From Candidatus Scybalomonas excrementavium (GTDB lineage Bacteria; Bacillota; Clostridia; Lachnospirales; Lachnospiraceae): DNA of 11,122 nucleotides. The stretch lies in NCBI GenBank assembly GCA_017694765.1, contig JADIML010000276.1, positions 1 through 11,122 of the forward strand. The letters are read 5' to 3'. Under the pieces are notes generated by a model. It did no database searches. It was not told where the DNA came from and saw only the letters and a list, made by a program, of their open reading frames with translations. Both the position numbers and the translations under genes were made by a program. Positions within the stretch are counted from its first letter, which is position 1; each line of letters begins with the position of its first letter. Positions 1-6,687 of the stretch are shown here, piece after piece.

Positions 1-144
1 AAATGTAGATTTTCCACTTCCAGAAGGTCCTAAAATAACAACAACTTCTCCTTCTTTAATATCACAATTAATATCTTTTAATACTTGTAACTTTCCAAAG
101 TGTTTTTGTAAATTTTTTACATGAATTTTAACATTATCTTCCAT
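1..144 (-). CDS. Polar amino acid ABC transporter ATPase, N-terminal fragment (runs off window)
   Basis: These are the first 48 codons of an ABC ATPase that would energise the adjacent permease at the inner face of the membrane. The translation begins MEDNVKIHVKNL and reaches a complete Walker A motif, GPSGSGKST, at residues 39-47. The signature, Walker B and H-loop motifs lie outside the window. The start at 144 is supported by an AAAGGAG ribosome binding site about 6 bases upstream, located inside the end of the permease gene. The two genes overlap by 11 bases (134-144), which is typical of translational coupling. With the receptor and permease genes upstream it completes a three-gene GlnQ/HisP-type importer. 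The family is secure; the exact substrate cannot be read from this piece. Confidence 0.9.
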   Translation of the reverse strand, partial: MEDNVKIHVKNLQKHFGKLQVLKDINCDIKEGEVVVILGPSGSGKSTF

Positions 145-802
145 TTGTTACTCTCCTTTCAATTTGGCGTGCAATTTTTGAAAGTGAAATGATAACAATC
201 ATATACATAATACCTACAATTGCCCATGTTCCAAATGCGTTCATTGTATTCGCTACAACAGTCTTTCCTGTATTTACTAATTCAGGGAAACCGATTACTG
301 ATAAGATCGATGTATCTTTTAATGTAATAATAAACTGGTTGATAATAGAAGGTATCATTGTACGAATCGCCTGTGGAAGAACAACTTTTCTCATACTATG
401 CCCATAGCTCATACCAAGACTTCTAGCAGCCTCCATCTGTCCACGATCAACAGATTGAATCCCAGCTCTAAGAATTTCTGCCATATAGGCTCCACAGTTT
501 AATGCAAGTGTAATCGTTCCAGCATACAATGCTGTTAAACGAAAATCTGTCATTCCAAGTGCTTTTGCAGCATATGGAACACCAAAATAAATAAAATAAG
601 CTAATACAATTAAAGGTACTCCTCGAATAGCATCGACATAAATTCCACCAATAATTTTTAAAACTTTAGAATGGCTTACATTCATTAAACCAAACACTAA
701 TCCTAAAATACATGCAAAAATTAATGATAAAAAGGCAAGTAAACACGTTTGCCCTAAAGCAGCTAAGAGCATGCTTCCATATGTATTAATAATTGAAACC
801 AT
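134..802 (-). CDS. Polar amino acid ABC transporter permease (HisM/GlnP type)
   Basis: This 222-residue integral membrane protein forms the channel of a polar amino acid importer. It has several hydrophobic segments: an N-terminal helix near residues 11-40, one after the RGVPL motif (60-64), and more toward the C-terminus. The cytoplasmic EAA loop that docks the ATPase is visible as EAARSLGMSYGHSMRKVVLPQ-like sequence in the middle of the protein, followed by the usual KDTSILSVIG segment. Length is normal for the HisM family. The start at 802 follows an AAGGAGG site with a 7-base spacer. It lies 216 bases after the receptor gene and overlaps the ATPase gene by 11 bases. A TATAAT-like box at the 3' end of the spacer lacks a good -35 partner, so I do not call a separate promoter. 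Confidence 0.95.
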   Translation of the reverse strand: MVSIINTYGSMLLAALGQTCLLAFLSLIFACILGLVFGLMNVSHSKVLKIIGGIYVDAIRGVPLIVLAYFIYFGVPYAAKALGMTDFRLTALYAGTITLALNCGAYMAEILRAGIQSVDRGQMEAARSLGMSYGHSMRKVVLPQAIRTMIPSIINQFIITLKDTSILSVIGFPELVNTGKTVVANTMNAFGTWAIVGIMYMIVIISLSKIARQIERRVTNGR

Positions 803-1018
803 GTTCAGTCCTCCTTTTATAAATTATAGTATCATCATTCACCAAAAACTGTCCACATATGTAATTGTATACACATTGGGGTAAAAGCCCAGATACGAAA
901 ACAAATGCTACAAATTTTCATAGCTATTCTATTCTTATATCTTTCGTATCCGAGTTTTTATCCTAAAAATTGTTTTATCAATAACGCGTGTTTTTACACT
1001 TTTGCATACAGTTATTTT
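803..1018 (-). other. Structured spacer between receptor and permease genes
   Basis: This gap inside an otherwise tight operon holds several nested inverted repeats as read on the minus strand. Just after the receptor stop, arms at 1011-1016 and 980-985 (AATAAC/GTTATT) enclose a GTGT/ACAC hairpin (988-999); a short T-run follows at 965-969, so this could be a leaky terminator. Next, a long stem pairs 942-952 with 890-900 (11 pairs including one G-U) and encloses a second stem, 920-924 with 907-911. A GGG/CCC hairpin follows at 878-890. The stem geometry suggests RNA that tunes permease/ATPase output relative to the receptor. I could not match it to a riboswitch class I know. Confidence 0.5.
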
Positions 1019-1810
1019 TTATTCTCCAAGGTACTTTTGAATAATTTCATCATAAGTACCGTTTGCTTTAATATTGGCTAAGCCTTTATTAAACATATCA
1101 AGAAACTCTTGCTTGTTGCTATCCATAACAGCTAAACCATATCCAGCACCACTATTTTCAGAACCTTCTAATACTTTAAGTGCTAATCCGTTTTCTTTAA
1201 TTGTAAATTTCATAACAGGTGTATCTTCAAAGCATGCATCACTATTTCCTGCTATGACATCTTGATACATAGTTGGCGAATCTTCGAATACTGTAACTTT
1301 AAAGTCATATTTATCCTTTAATTCATTGGCATAATCGGCACCTGCTGTACCATTTTTTACTGCTACATGTTTTCCTTTTAAATCATCTAATGATTTTATG
1401 CTACTATCTTCTGGTACAACAACAGATTGTGTTGCCTGATAATAAGCATCTGAAAAAATCCAGCCGGCATCAATACGTTCTTGCTTAATAGTTGCTCCAG
1501 CAATAATAGCATCTGCCTGCCCTGCTTGAACAGCAGCTACTGCTCCATCCCATCCAAGACTTTGAAGTTCATAATTGAAATTTTGATCTTCTGCGATAGC
1601 TTTTAAAATATCGACATCAATTCCTACAAATTCCCCCTTTTCATTTTTATACTCAAATGGTTTAAAAACAGTATCAGTAGCAACGATCCATTTCTTACCA
1701 TCTCCATCTTCTTTTCCATTAGCAGCACTTTGATTACTTGGACCTCCACAAGCTGCTAAAGATACTGCTAAAATTGCTGAAAAAAATATACTTAATATTC
1801 TCTTTTTCAT
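1019..1810 (-). CDS. Polar amino acid ABC transporter substrate-binding lipoprotein (glutamine-type)
   Basis: This 263-residue extracellular receptor captures an amino acid for the downstream permease and ATPase. It opens with a lipoprotein signal peptide: KKR, a hydrophobic core, and the lipobox LAAC with the lipidated cysteine at residue 21. A periplasmic-binding-protein type II (SBP_bac_3) fold follows, with FKPFEY, GIDVDILKAIA and QADAIIAGATI segments resembling glutamine/arginine receptors such as GlnH. The ORF is open back to 1882, but the promoter occupies 1848-1876, so that extension is not transcribed. The start at 1810 gives a clean signal peptide, with AAGGA 9 bases upstream; a GGAG also abuts the ATG. 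Glutamine is the best guess from the overall pattern, not proven. Confidence 0.95.
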   Translation of the reverse strand: MKKRILSIFFSAILAVSLAACGGPSNQSAANGKEDGDGKKWIVATDTVFKPFEYKNEKGEFVGIDVDILKAIAEDQNFNYELQSLGWDGAVAAVQAGQADAIIAGATIKQERIDAGWIFSDAYYQATQSVVVPEDSSIKSLDDLKGKHVAVKNGTAGADYANELKDKYDFKVTVFEDSPTMYQDVIAGNSDACFEDTPVMKFTIKENGLALKVLEGSENSGAGYGLAVMDSNKQEFLDMFNKGLANIKANGTYDEIIQKYLGE

Positions 1811-1847
1811 CTCCCTACTTCCTTTCCTCTTACGTTTTATTTTATAT

Positions 1848-1876
1848 ATTCTACCTATATTTTTGAAATCTGTCAA
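1848..1876 (-). promoter_or_regulatory. Sigma-A-type promoter of the receptor-permease-ATPase operon
   Basis: On the minus strand a perfect TTGACA -35 box (1871-1876) is separated by 17 bases from TAGAAT (1848-1853). Transcription would start near 1841, giving a leader of about 30 bases before the receptor ATG at 1810. The arrangement also rules out the longer ORF start at 1882. Confidence 0.8.
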
Positions 1877-1891
1877 CTCCATACTTCAATT

Positions 1892-1903
1892 CATGTATAC
1901 ATG
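1892..1903. promoter_or_regulatory. 12-bp perfect palindrome, candidate operator
   Basis: CATGTATACATG is a perfect palindrome centred about 24 bases upstream of the middle of the -35 box of the receptor promoter (15 bases between the elements). That is a plausible position for an activator or a repressor that loops or contacts RNA polymerase. Its core TGTATACA recurs at 866-873, in the spacer of the same operon. Which protein would bind it is unknown. Confidence 0.35.
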
Positions 1904-1956
1904 TCTTTGTAAAAAAACTTTTTAAATCCAAAAATTATGGAATTTTTTCTAAAAAT

Positions 1957-2556
1957 TCACCATTGTATGAAATATAAAAAGAGTATGATAACACTAATGA
2001 TAATAGCCAAAACTTTTAAAATACGATTACAAATTCCATCAGAAGAAACAAGACCAATACAAAAATCAAATTGAAAGATGCAGCTTAATCGCACAGATGT
2101 TTTATTGAGAAGATCAATTAGAACATGGGATATTTTCCCTACAAGAAGAGGAAGTGTAAATTGAAATCCTGCCATATAATATAAAATCCCTGTCATTCCA
2201 ATAAATTCTATAGAATGTGTAAACTTCCTATGTGGTGTATGATATCCATATAAATAAAGTGCTCCTATCATTAAAATAGCGATTAAAGTTTTTGTTTCCA
2301 ATTGACTTGTTACTAAAAATAAATAGTTCTTATTCCATCGAACGAATAAATAAAGTCCAACTACAACATAACAAAAGAAAGGAATCATAATGATTCTCCC
2401 CAATTTTGCTCCTTTACTCTGTTTCGTATCAATATCAATTAATAATCCTCCTAGCATACCAAATCCTATACTAATGGCAGCTTCTAGCAATGTAGTTGGT
2501 TGTGTTACTAATAATGCAGATGTGGCACCAACTGCTGCATGAGTATCTCCTGACAT
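1957..2556 (-). CDS. Integral membrane protein of the DUF457/YdjM family (putative metal-dependent hydrolase)
   Basis: This 199-residue membrane protein has the family's conserved polar residues in order: H6 in the N-terminal THAAVG segment, D41 and D43 (LLIDIDTKQS), H109 and H114 (HRKFTHS), and H144 and D148 (SHVLIDLLN). Together they suggest a metal site near the membrane surface. Hydrophobic stretches surround them and the protein ends in a strongly hydrophobic helix. Family members are annotated as membrane-bound metal-dependent hydrolases, and YdjM in Escherichia coli is LexA-regulated; the substrate is not known to me. The ORF is open to 2616, but ATG 2556 has an AAAGGAG site with a 7-base spacer and gives the conserved N-terminus, so I chose it. 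I found no GAAC-N4-GTTC box upstream. No strong terminator separates it from the importer operon below, only AT-rich stems. Confidence 0.85.
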   Translation of the reverse strand: MSGDTHAAVGATSALLVTQPTTLLEAAISIGFGMLGGLLIDIDTKQSKGAKLGRIIMIPFFCYVVVGLYLFVRWNKNYLFLVTSQLETKTLIAILMIGALYLYGYHTPHRKFTHSIEFIGMTGILYYMAGFQFTLPLLVGKISHVLIDLLNKTSVRLSCIFQFDFCIGLVSSDGICNRILKVLAIIISVIILFLYFIQW

Positions 2557-2637
2557 ATAACATCTCCTTTTTATCTTTTGTTTTATCAAATTTTTTGCAT
2601 AATGGAAATGACTCATTAAGAGAACTTTCTATTATGT

Positions 2638-2702
2638 AAAAAAGACACGCTCTTTATCACTGTCAATTCTATATAGACATTGGACAATAATAAAAACGTG
2701 TC
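2638..2702 (-). terminator. Possible terminator after rsfS (long-loop inverted repeat plus T-run)
   Basis: On the minus strand GACACG (2697-2702) can pair with CGTGTC (2644-2649), which runs directly into TTTTTT. The 47-base interval contains a second imperfect repeat, TGTCCAAT/ATTGACA (2679-2686 and 2661-2667). The distal T-run suits intrinsic termination of the obgE-rsfS transcript. A 6-bp closing stem over so long a loop is weak, so this is tentative. Confidence 0.35.
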
Positions 2703-2748
2703 GATTTTATATTTTACTTCTATATACTAGATAAAATAAGCATTTTTC

Positions 2749-3114
2749 TTATTTATCATCTAGAAAATCTTTGATATCAACGTCTTGTCCATCTCTCCAA
2801 ATGCGTTCAATATCATAAAATAGTCTATTCTCTTCATCAAATATATGCAAGATAATATCGCCATAATCTAATAAAATCCAATTTGCAGTTTGATATCCTT
2901 CTACTTGTTTTGGATGGTGTCCTGCTTTTGCAAGTTCATCTTCCACATTATCTACAATTGCTTGCACTTGATTTTTATTAGCACCACTAGCGATAATGAA
3001 ATAGTCTGCTACAATACTAATATTACTAATATCAATCACTTTAATATCTTTTCCAAGTTTATCATCAATCGCTTTTACTGCAATCGATGCCATTTGTTTT
3101 GCACGATTTTCCAT
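2749..3114 (-). CDS. rsfS: Ribosome silencing factor RsfS (Iojap/DUF143)
   Basis: RsfS binds ribosomal protein L14 on the large subunit and blocks joining with the small subunit, lowering translation when nutrients are scarce. The 121-residue length is normal for the family. Diagnostic segments are visible: DISNISIVADYFIIASG near residues 28-44, GYQTANWILLDYGDIILHIF in the middle, and the C-terminal YDIERIW. The start at 3114 is set by AAGGAG with an 8-base spacer. It lies 126 bases after yqeK. That gap contains small inverted repeats (3163-3175 and 3211-3224) but no promoter I would defend, so read-through from the cluster is likely. Its place after nadD-yqeK is the standard Firmicute arrangement. 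Confidence 0.97.
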   Translation of the reverse strand: MENRAKQMASIAVKAIDDKLGKDIKVIDISNISIVADYFIIASGANKNQVQAIVDNVEDELAKAGHHPKQVEGYQTANWILLDYGDIILHIFDEENRLFYDIERIWRDGQDVDIKDFLDDK

Positions 3115-3240
3115 CTCTTAATCTCCTTTTTTGTTTTTTATAAAATCCTATCTTAAAATACAGTATACTTTATACACTCTTTATAGCTTTTCGTTACTTC
3201 TAATTTCCTATCTTGTAAACAAGAAACGATTCTATCACTA

Positions 3241-3813
3241 TCATTTCTTTAACATCGTACGATAATATTCATATGTTTCTAATGTTAATTCATCAATTGC
3301 TAAACTTGTTCCTTGTAAAAACTCAATGGTATTTTCTAAAATAATAAATAAACATTGATCAAGATCTTCAAAGGCTAATTTACGAAGCATTGGTAATTTA
3401 GGTGCTTTATTCCGATTAGGTTCAATATAATCCGCAATATAAATGATTTTATCCAAAGTAGACATAGCTGGTTTTCCTGTTGTGTGACAAATAATCGCAC
3501 TTAAAACTGCTTCATCTTCTACTCCATAGATATCTTTTGCATAGCATGCACCAAGTTTAGCATGTAAAAGTTCTGGATTTCTTTGTTCAAATTGATTGAT
3601 TGTAATGCCAAACCGTCGACATTCTGCAAATTTTTCATCTCTTGATAAATGTTTTGCACAATCATGTAACAAACCAGCCAGTGATGCTTGCTCTAAATCA
3701 ACTTCATAGCACATAGCTAAAGCAGTTGCTGTATACTCAACTCCTAAAATATGCTCCATACGTTTTGGATTCATTTTTGCATTTAATAATTCACGAATTT
3801 TTATGCGATCCAT
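3241..3813 (-). CDS. yqeK: HD-domain hydrolase YqeK (symmetrical Ap4A hydrolase type)
   Basis: YqeK family enzymes are HD-domain phosphohydrolases that split diadenosine tetraphosphate symmetrically, removing a stress-linked dinucleotide. The 190-residue protein shows the metal-binding set in order: H21 (RMEHILGV), H50-D51 (GLLHDCAKH), H84, H110 (ICHTTGKP) and D128 (YIADYIEPNR). Length fits the family. The gene starts 9 bases after the nadD stop, and the TAAGGTGA around that stop supplies the ribosome binding site, so translation is probably coupled to nadD. YqeK genes sit next to nadD in most Firmicutes. The hydrolytic activity is family knowledge, not visible here. Confidence 0.93.
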   Translation of the reverse strand: MDRIKIRELLNAKMNPKRMEHILGVEYTATALAMCYEVDLEQASLAGLLHDCAKHLSRDEKFAECRRFGITINQFEQRNPELLHAKLGACYAKDIYGVEDEAVLSAIICHTTGKPAMSTLDKIIYIADYIEPNRNKAPKLPMLRKLAFEDLDQCLFIILENTIEFLQGTSLAIDELTLETYEYYRTMLKK

Positions 3814-3822
3814 TCTATCACC

Positions 3823-4446
3823 TTATCTTTCTTGATATAACCCTTTTGTTTCTATATATTCTCGAACAACGTCTGGTAAAAGATAGCGAATTGATTTTCC
3901 TTCTAGTACCCGATTGCGAATATTATGAGAGGAGATTTCCATATTAGGACTTTTTAATAGACGAATATCACCAATTCCAAAATGCTCAATCAAATATTCA
4001 ATTTGACTATTTAATGCACTTGAGGCAATATCATCTCTTGAAGCTGCTAAAAGAATGGCTCTTTGTAAAATTTCTTCTGGTTCTTTCCATTGTGAAAATT
4101 GATAGAGTGAATCTGCACCCATAATAAAATAAAACTGTGTATTCGGATATTTTATATTCAATTCTTTTAATGTATCAATCGTATACGTATTGCCCTCTCT
4201 TTGAAATTCAATAAGAGAAAGTTCAAAATTAGCATTTCCTTGAATAGCAAGCTGTATCATTTCAATGCGTTCTTGATCAGAAACCATTGTGCGAACTGTT
4301 TTATGATAAGGTTTTCTTGCTGGCATAAATAAAACCTTATCCAGCTGAAACTGTTCATATGCCATTTCTGCTAATAATAAATGTCCTGTATGAATTGGAT
4401 TAAATGTTCCACCCATTAATCCAACTTTCTTTTCATCTCCTACCAT
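3823..4446 (-). CDS. nadD: Nicotinate-nucleotide adenylyltransferase NadD
   Basis: NadD transfers AMP from ATP to nicotinate mononucleotide, forming deamido-NAD in the cytosol; it is a required step of NAD synthesis. The 207-residue protein carries the nucleotidyltransferase signature GTFNPIHTGH at residues 13-22, with the catalytic HxGH pair, and the C-terminal ISSHNIR motif at 171-177 that contacts ATP phosphates. Length is standard. ATG 4446 follows AGAAGGA with a 7-base spacer. The gene is 50 bases after yhbY and 9 bases before yqeK, with no separate promoter evident, so it is most likely read from the obgE promoter. Confidence 0.97.
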   Translation of the reverse strand: MVGDEKKVGLMGGTFNPIHTGHLLLAEMAYEQFQLDKVLFMPARKPYHKTVRTMVSDQERIEMIQLAIQGNANFELSLIEFQREGNTYTIDTLKELNIKYPNTQFYFIMGADSLYQFSQWKEPEEILQRAILLAASRDDIASSALNSQIEYLIEHFGIGDIRLLKSPNMEISSHNIRNRVLEGKSIRYLLPDVVREYIETKGLYQER

Positions 4447-4496
4447 AATATTTTCCTTCTTATAACATTATCGTTTCAAATGATTCTATCTATGAT

Positions 4497-4805
4497 TTAT
4501 GAGCGTTTTCTTTTATCTGCTGGAAGCTCTATTTTTTTCTTCTTTTTATTTTCTTTATAAAGAACAATTTTCTTTCCAATGACTTGAACAACTTCAGAAT
4601 GTGTTCTTTCTGCAACGACTTGAGCAATTTCTCTTGGATCATCTGCACAGTTTTTTAAAACAGAAACTTTAATTAATTCCCTTGCATCTACTGCTTCACG
4701 AATTGCTTCAATAATTTCTGGAGTTAATGAAGACTTTCCAACTTGAAAAATTGGATCCATTGTCATCGCCAGTCCCTTTAAATATGCTCTTTGTTTACTT
4801 GTCAT
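4497..4805 (-). CDS. yhbY: CRM-domain RNA-binding protein YhbY
   Basis: This 102-residue protein is a single CRM domain, an RNA-binding fold associated with large-subunit precursor particles. It begins TSKQRAYLKGLA and shows the family landmarks DPIFQVGKSSLTPEII (about residues 17-32), the basic/acidic core ELIKVSVLKNC, and VVQVIGKKIVLY before a lysine-rich tail. The tail is encoded by A-rich codons. A GAGGT site lies 8 bases before ATG 4805, only 20 bases after the obgE stop, so the two are co-transcribed. Pairing with obgE fits a role in ribosome assembly, though the exact molecular job in Firmicutes is not settled. Confidence 0.95.
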   Translation of the reverse strand: MTSKQRAYLKGLAMTMDPIFQVGKSSLTPEIIEAIREAVDARELIKVSVLKNCADDPREIAQVVAERTHSEVVQVIGKKIVLYKENKKKKKIELPADKRKRS

Positions 4806-4825
4806 AATCTATTACCTCTTTATTG

Positions 4826-6115
4826 TTATTTATAATAATCAAAAGCTAAGCCATACATACGTACTGTATCGCCTTCTTGAATTCCAAGTTCTTCTAACTG
4901 TTCTAAGATACCATTTGTTTTTAAGAAGTTTTGGAAAAATTCAAATCCTTTTTCAGATTCTAAGTTTGTATAACCAAGCATTCTTTCAATTCTTGGACCT
5001 TCTACCACATACTCATCTTCTACTGCATCATATTCCACAGTAAATGGCTCATTACTAATGTCTGGCATTTCAAATGTAAATTCTGGTTCAAATACAACTG
5101 GTTCTGGATCAACCGTTGCTAGTAACTCATTAATATGCCAGAGCAATTCTTTTAACCCTTGTCCAGATACTGCTGAAATTGGATATACTTCAATTCCCTC
5201 TTCTTTAAATTCTTCTCGAATTCTTGCAATCGCATTTTCTAACTCTTCGCCATAAAGAGCATCAATTTTATTTGCTGCAATTACTTGAGGTCTCTTTAAT
5301 AATTCTTCGTTATAGGCTTTTAATTCCGTATTAATCGCTTTAATATCAGCAACTGGATCACGACCTTCTACTCCTGCTGCATCTACCATATGAACGATTA
5401 CTTTCGTTCTTTCAATGTGACGTAAAAACTGTAATCCAAGTCCAATACCTTCTGATGCTCCCTCGATAATTCCAGGAATATCGGCGATTACAAATCCTTG
5501 TCCACCATCTAAATCAACAACTCCAAGGTTTGGATTTAATGTTGTAAAATGATAATTAGCAATCTTAGGACGTGCATTTGTTACACGAGATAAAAATGTT
5601 GATTTACCAACATTTGGGAAACCCACTAAACCAACATCTGCAATTACCTTTAATTCAAGATCAACAGTAAGTTCTTGACTTCTTTGTCCTGGCTGAGCAT
5701 ATTTAGGTGCTTGCATAGTAGGTGTTACATAGTGCTGATTTCCTTTTCCACCACGTCCACCTTTTAAAAGAACAACTGGTTCTTTTCTATTGGACATATC
5801 AAGAATTACTTTTCCAGTTTCAGCATCTTTTACAACCGTTCCTGGTGGTACTTTTAATATAATATCTGCACCATTGGCACCATGCATTTTTTTCTTTGCA
5901 CCGTTTTCTCCATTTCCAGCACAATATTTTCTTACATTACGAAAGTCAGCTAATGTATTAAGACCTTCATCGACAACGAAAATAACATCGCCACCTTTTC
6001 CACCATCTCCTCCATCAGGTCCTCCATTTGGCACATAGAGTTCGCGACGGAAACTTACATGTCCATCGCCACCTTTTCCTGATTTAATAAAAATTCTGGC
6101 TCTATCTGCGAACAT
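4826..6115 (-). CDS. obgE: GTPase Obg (ribosome assembly and stress control)
   Basis: Obg is an essential GTPase that binds the large ribosomal subunit precursor and senses the guanine nucleotide pool, including ppGpp. The 429-residue protein has all three expected domains: the glycine-rich Obg fold (about 1-158), the GTPase domain (about 159-335) and the C-terminal OCT domain (about 345-429) found in many Gram-positives. GTPase motifs are intact: G1 GFPNVGKST at 165-173, the TT pair near 191, G3 DIPG at 212-215, G4 NKID at 282-285 and G5 SAVSG at 314-318. ATG 6115 has GGAGG with a 6-base spacer. It leads its own transcript with yhbY, nadD, yqeK and probably rsfS. Confidence 0.98.
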   Translation of the reverse strand: MFADRARIFIKSGKGGDGHVSFRRELYVPNGGPDGGDGGKGGDVIFVVDEGLNTLADFRNVRKYCAGNGENGAKKKMHGANGADIILKVPPGTVVKDAETGKVILDMSNRKEPVVLLKGGRGGKGNQHYVTPTMQAPKYAQPGQRSQELTVDLELKVIADVGLVGFPNVGKSTFLSRVTNARPKIANYHFTTLNPNLGVVDLDGGQGFVIADIPGIIEGASEGIGLGLQFLRHIERTKVIVHMVDAAGVEGRDPVADIKAINTELKAYNEELLKRPQVIAANKIDALYGEELENAIARIREEFKEEGIEVYPISAVSGQGLKELLWHINELLATVDPEPVVFEPEFTFEMPDISNEPFTVEYDAVEDEYVVEGPRIERMLGYTNLESEKGFEFFQNFLKTNGILEQLEELGIQEGDTVRMYGLAFDYYK

Positions 6116-6150
6116 AAATGTCCTCCGTTCTTTTTTATTTTCTATTCTTC

Positions 6151-6179
6151 ATTATATCTATCTATGTTTTCCTTGTAAA
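6151..6179 (-). promoter_or_regulatory. Sigma-A-type promoter of the obgE cluster
   Basis: TTTACA (6174-6179) and a perfect TATAAT (6151-6156) on the minus strand are 17 bases apart. Transcription would begin near 6144, leaving a leader of about 29 bases with a GGAGG site at 6122-6126. It separates obgE expression from the ribosomal protein unit, which ends in a terminator upstream. Confidence 0.8.
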
Positions 6180-6282
6180 TAACGAATTTATAATATAACG
6201 CAATCTATATTCTTCTATAAAAACTCTTCTTATTATATAAAATGAACTTTAACATTTTAATGAAAAATTATTTTTTAGTGTT

Positions 6283-6320
6283 TGCTACGATAACAAAGTG
6301 TGCTTTGCACACGATTCGCA
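6283..6320. repeat. Perfect short hairpin in the rpmA-obgE gap
   Basis: The 285-base gap between rpmA and obgE holds the terminator, the obgE promoter and this element between them. GTGTGC (6298-6303) and GCACAC (6307-6312) form a perfect 6-bp stem with a 3-base loop. Flanking CGA/TCG (6288-6290 and 6316-6318) and TG/CA at the ends could extend it imperfectly. There is no T-run next to it on either strand, so I do not call it a terminator. The rest of the gap is AT-rich and shows nothing else I recognise. Confidence 0.4.
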
Positions 6321-6351
6321 ACTTTCAGTTATTCGCTAAGTTCCTATCATA

Positions 6352-6386
6352 TAAAAAATCGGCTCCAAACTTTACATTTGAAGCCG
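6352..6386 (-). terminator. Intrinsic terminator after rpmA
   Basis: On the minus strand CGGCTTCAAA (6377-6386) pairs with TTTGGAGCCG (6360-6369), a 10-bp stem with one G-U pair and a 7-base loop, followed by a run of six T at 6353-6358. It lies 14 bases after the rpmA stop and closes the rplU-prp-rpmA transcript. Confidence 0.9.
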
Positions 6387-6400
6387 TCCTTGTTTACTCA

Positions 6401-6682
6401 TTATGCTACTGGATATACAGAACACTGTTTTTTGTCTCTGCCTTTTCTTTCGAAGCGTACTACACCATCTACTAATGCAAATAATGTATCATCTCCACCA
6501 CGTCCAACGTTTACACCTGGATGGATTTTTGTTCCACGCTGTCTGTAAAGAATGTTACCAGCTTTTACAAACTGTCCGTCAGCTCTTTTCGCACCAAGTC
6601 TTTTGGATTCAGAATCTCTACCGTTTTTAGTAGAACCTACCCCTTTTTTATGAGCGAAAAATTGAAGGTTCATTTTCATCAT
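6401..6682 (-). CDS. rpmA: Large-subunit ribosomal protein L27 with cleavable N-terminal extension
   Basis: L27 sits by the peptidyl transferase centre, where its N-terminal tail reaches toward the tRNA ends. The 93-residue precursor starts MMKMNLQFFAHKKG. In Firmicutes the segment through the two phenylalanines is removed by the protease Prp, here between F9 and A10, exposing the AHKKG tail. The remainder (GSTKNGRDSESKRLG, GNILYRQRGTKIHPG, RGGDDTLFALVDG) is standard L27. ATG 6682 is chosen because AGGAGGTG lies 8 bases upstream; internal methionines at codons 2 and 4 are less well placed. That binding site is encoded by the last codons of prp (Glu-Glu-Val), so the two genes are tightly coupled. 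Confidence 0.98.
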   Translation of the reverse strand: MMKMNLQFFAHKKGVGSTKNGRDSESKRLGAKRADGQFVKAGNILYRQRGTKIHPGVNVGRGGDDTLFALVDGVVRFERKGRDKKQCSVYPVA

Positions 6683-6687
6683 TGTCG

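Noticed and set aside
803..835. Separate promoter for the permease gene using the TATAAT box just upstream
   Set aside because: No acceptable -35 hexamer lies 16-18 bases upstream, and the start would fall almost on the ribosome binding site.
1811..1882. Longer start for the receptor gene (MELTDF...)
   Set aside because: The extension lies over and upstream of the TTGACA/TAGAAT promoter and would push the signal peptide 24 residues inward.
2557..2616. 20-codon N-terminal extension of the DUF457 protein
   Set aside because: There is no binding site at 2616, whereas AAAGGAG precedes ATG 2556 and yields the conserved start.
2600..2640. LexA (SOS) box upstream of the DUF457 gene
   Set aside because: A single GTTC/GAAC half-site is present near 2620, but no partner half lies at the required 4-base spacing.
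3115..3240. Promoter for rsfS in the yqeK-rsfS gap
   Set aside because: TTTACA and several TATA-like boxes occur, but none are paired at a proper spacing. Small inverted repeats there are too AT-rich to interpret.
4497..4560. Programmed frameshift in the A-rich lysine tail of yhbY
   Set aside because: The A-run merely encodes consecutive lysines. The zero-frame product has normal length and the alternative frames lead nowhere useful.
6242..6548. Overlapping plus-strand open frames across the rpmA end and the spacer
   Set aside because: They cross the terminator and the antisense of rpmA, and their translations look like random AT-rich sequence.
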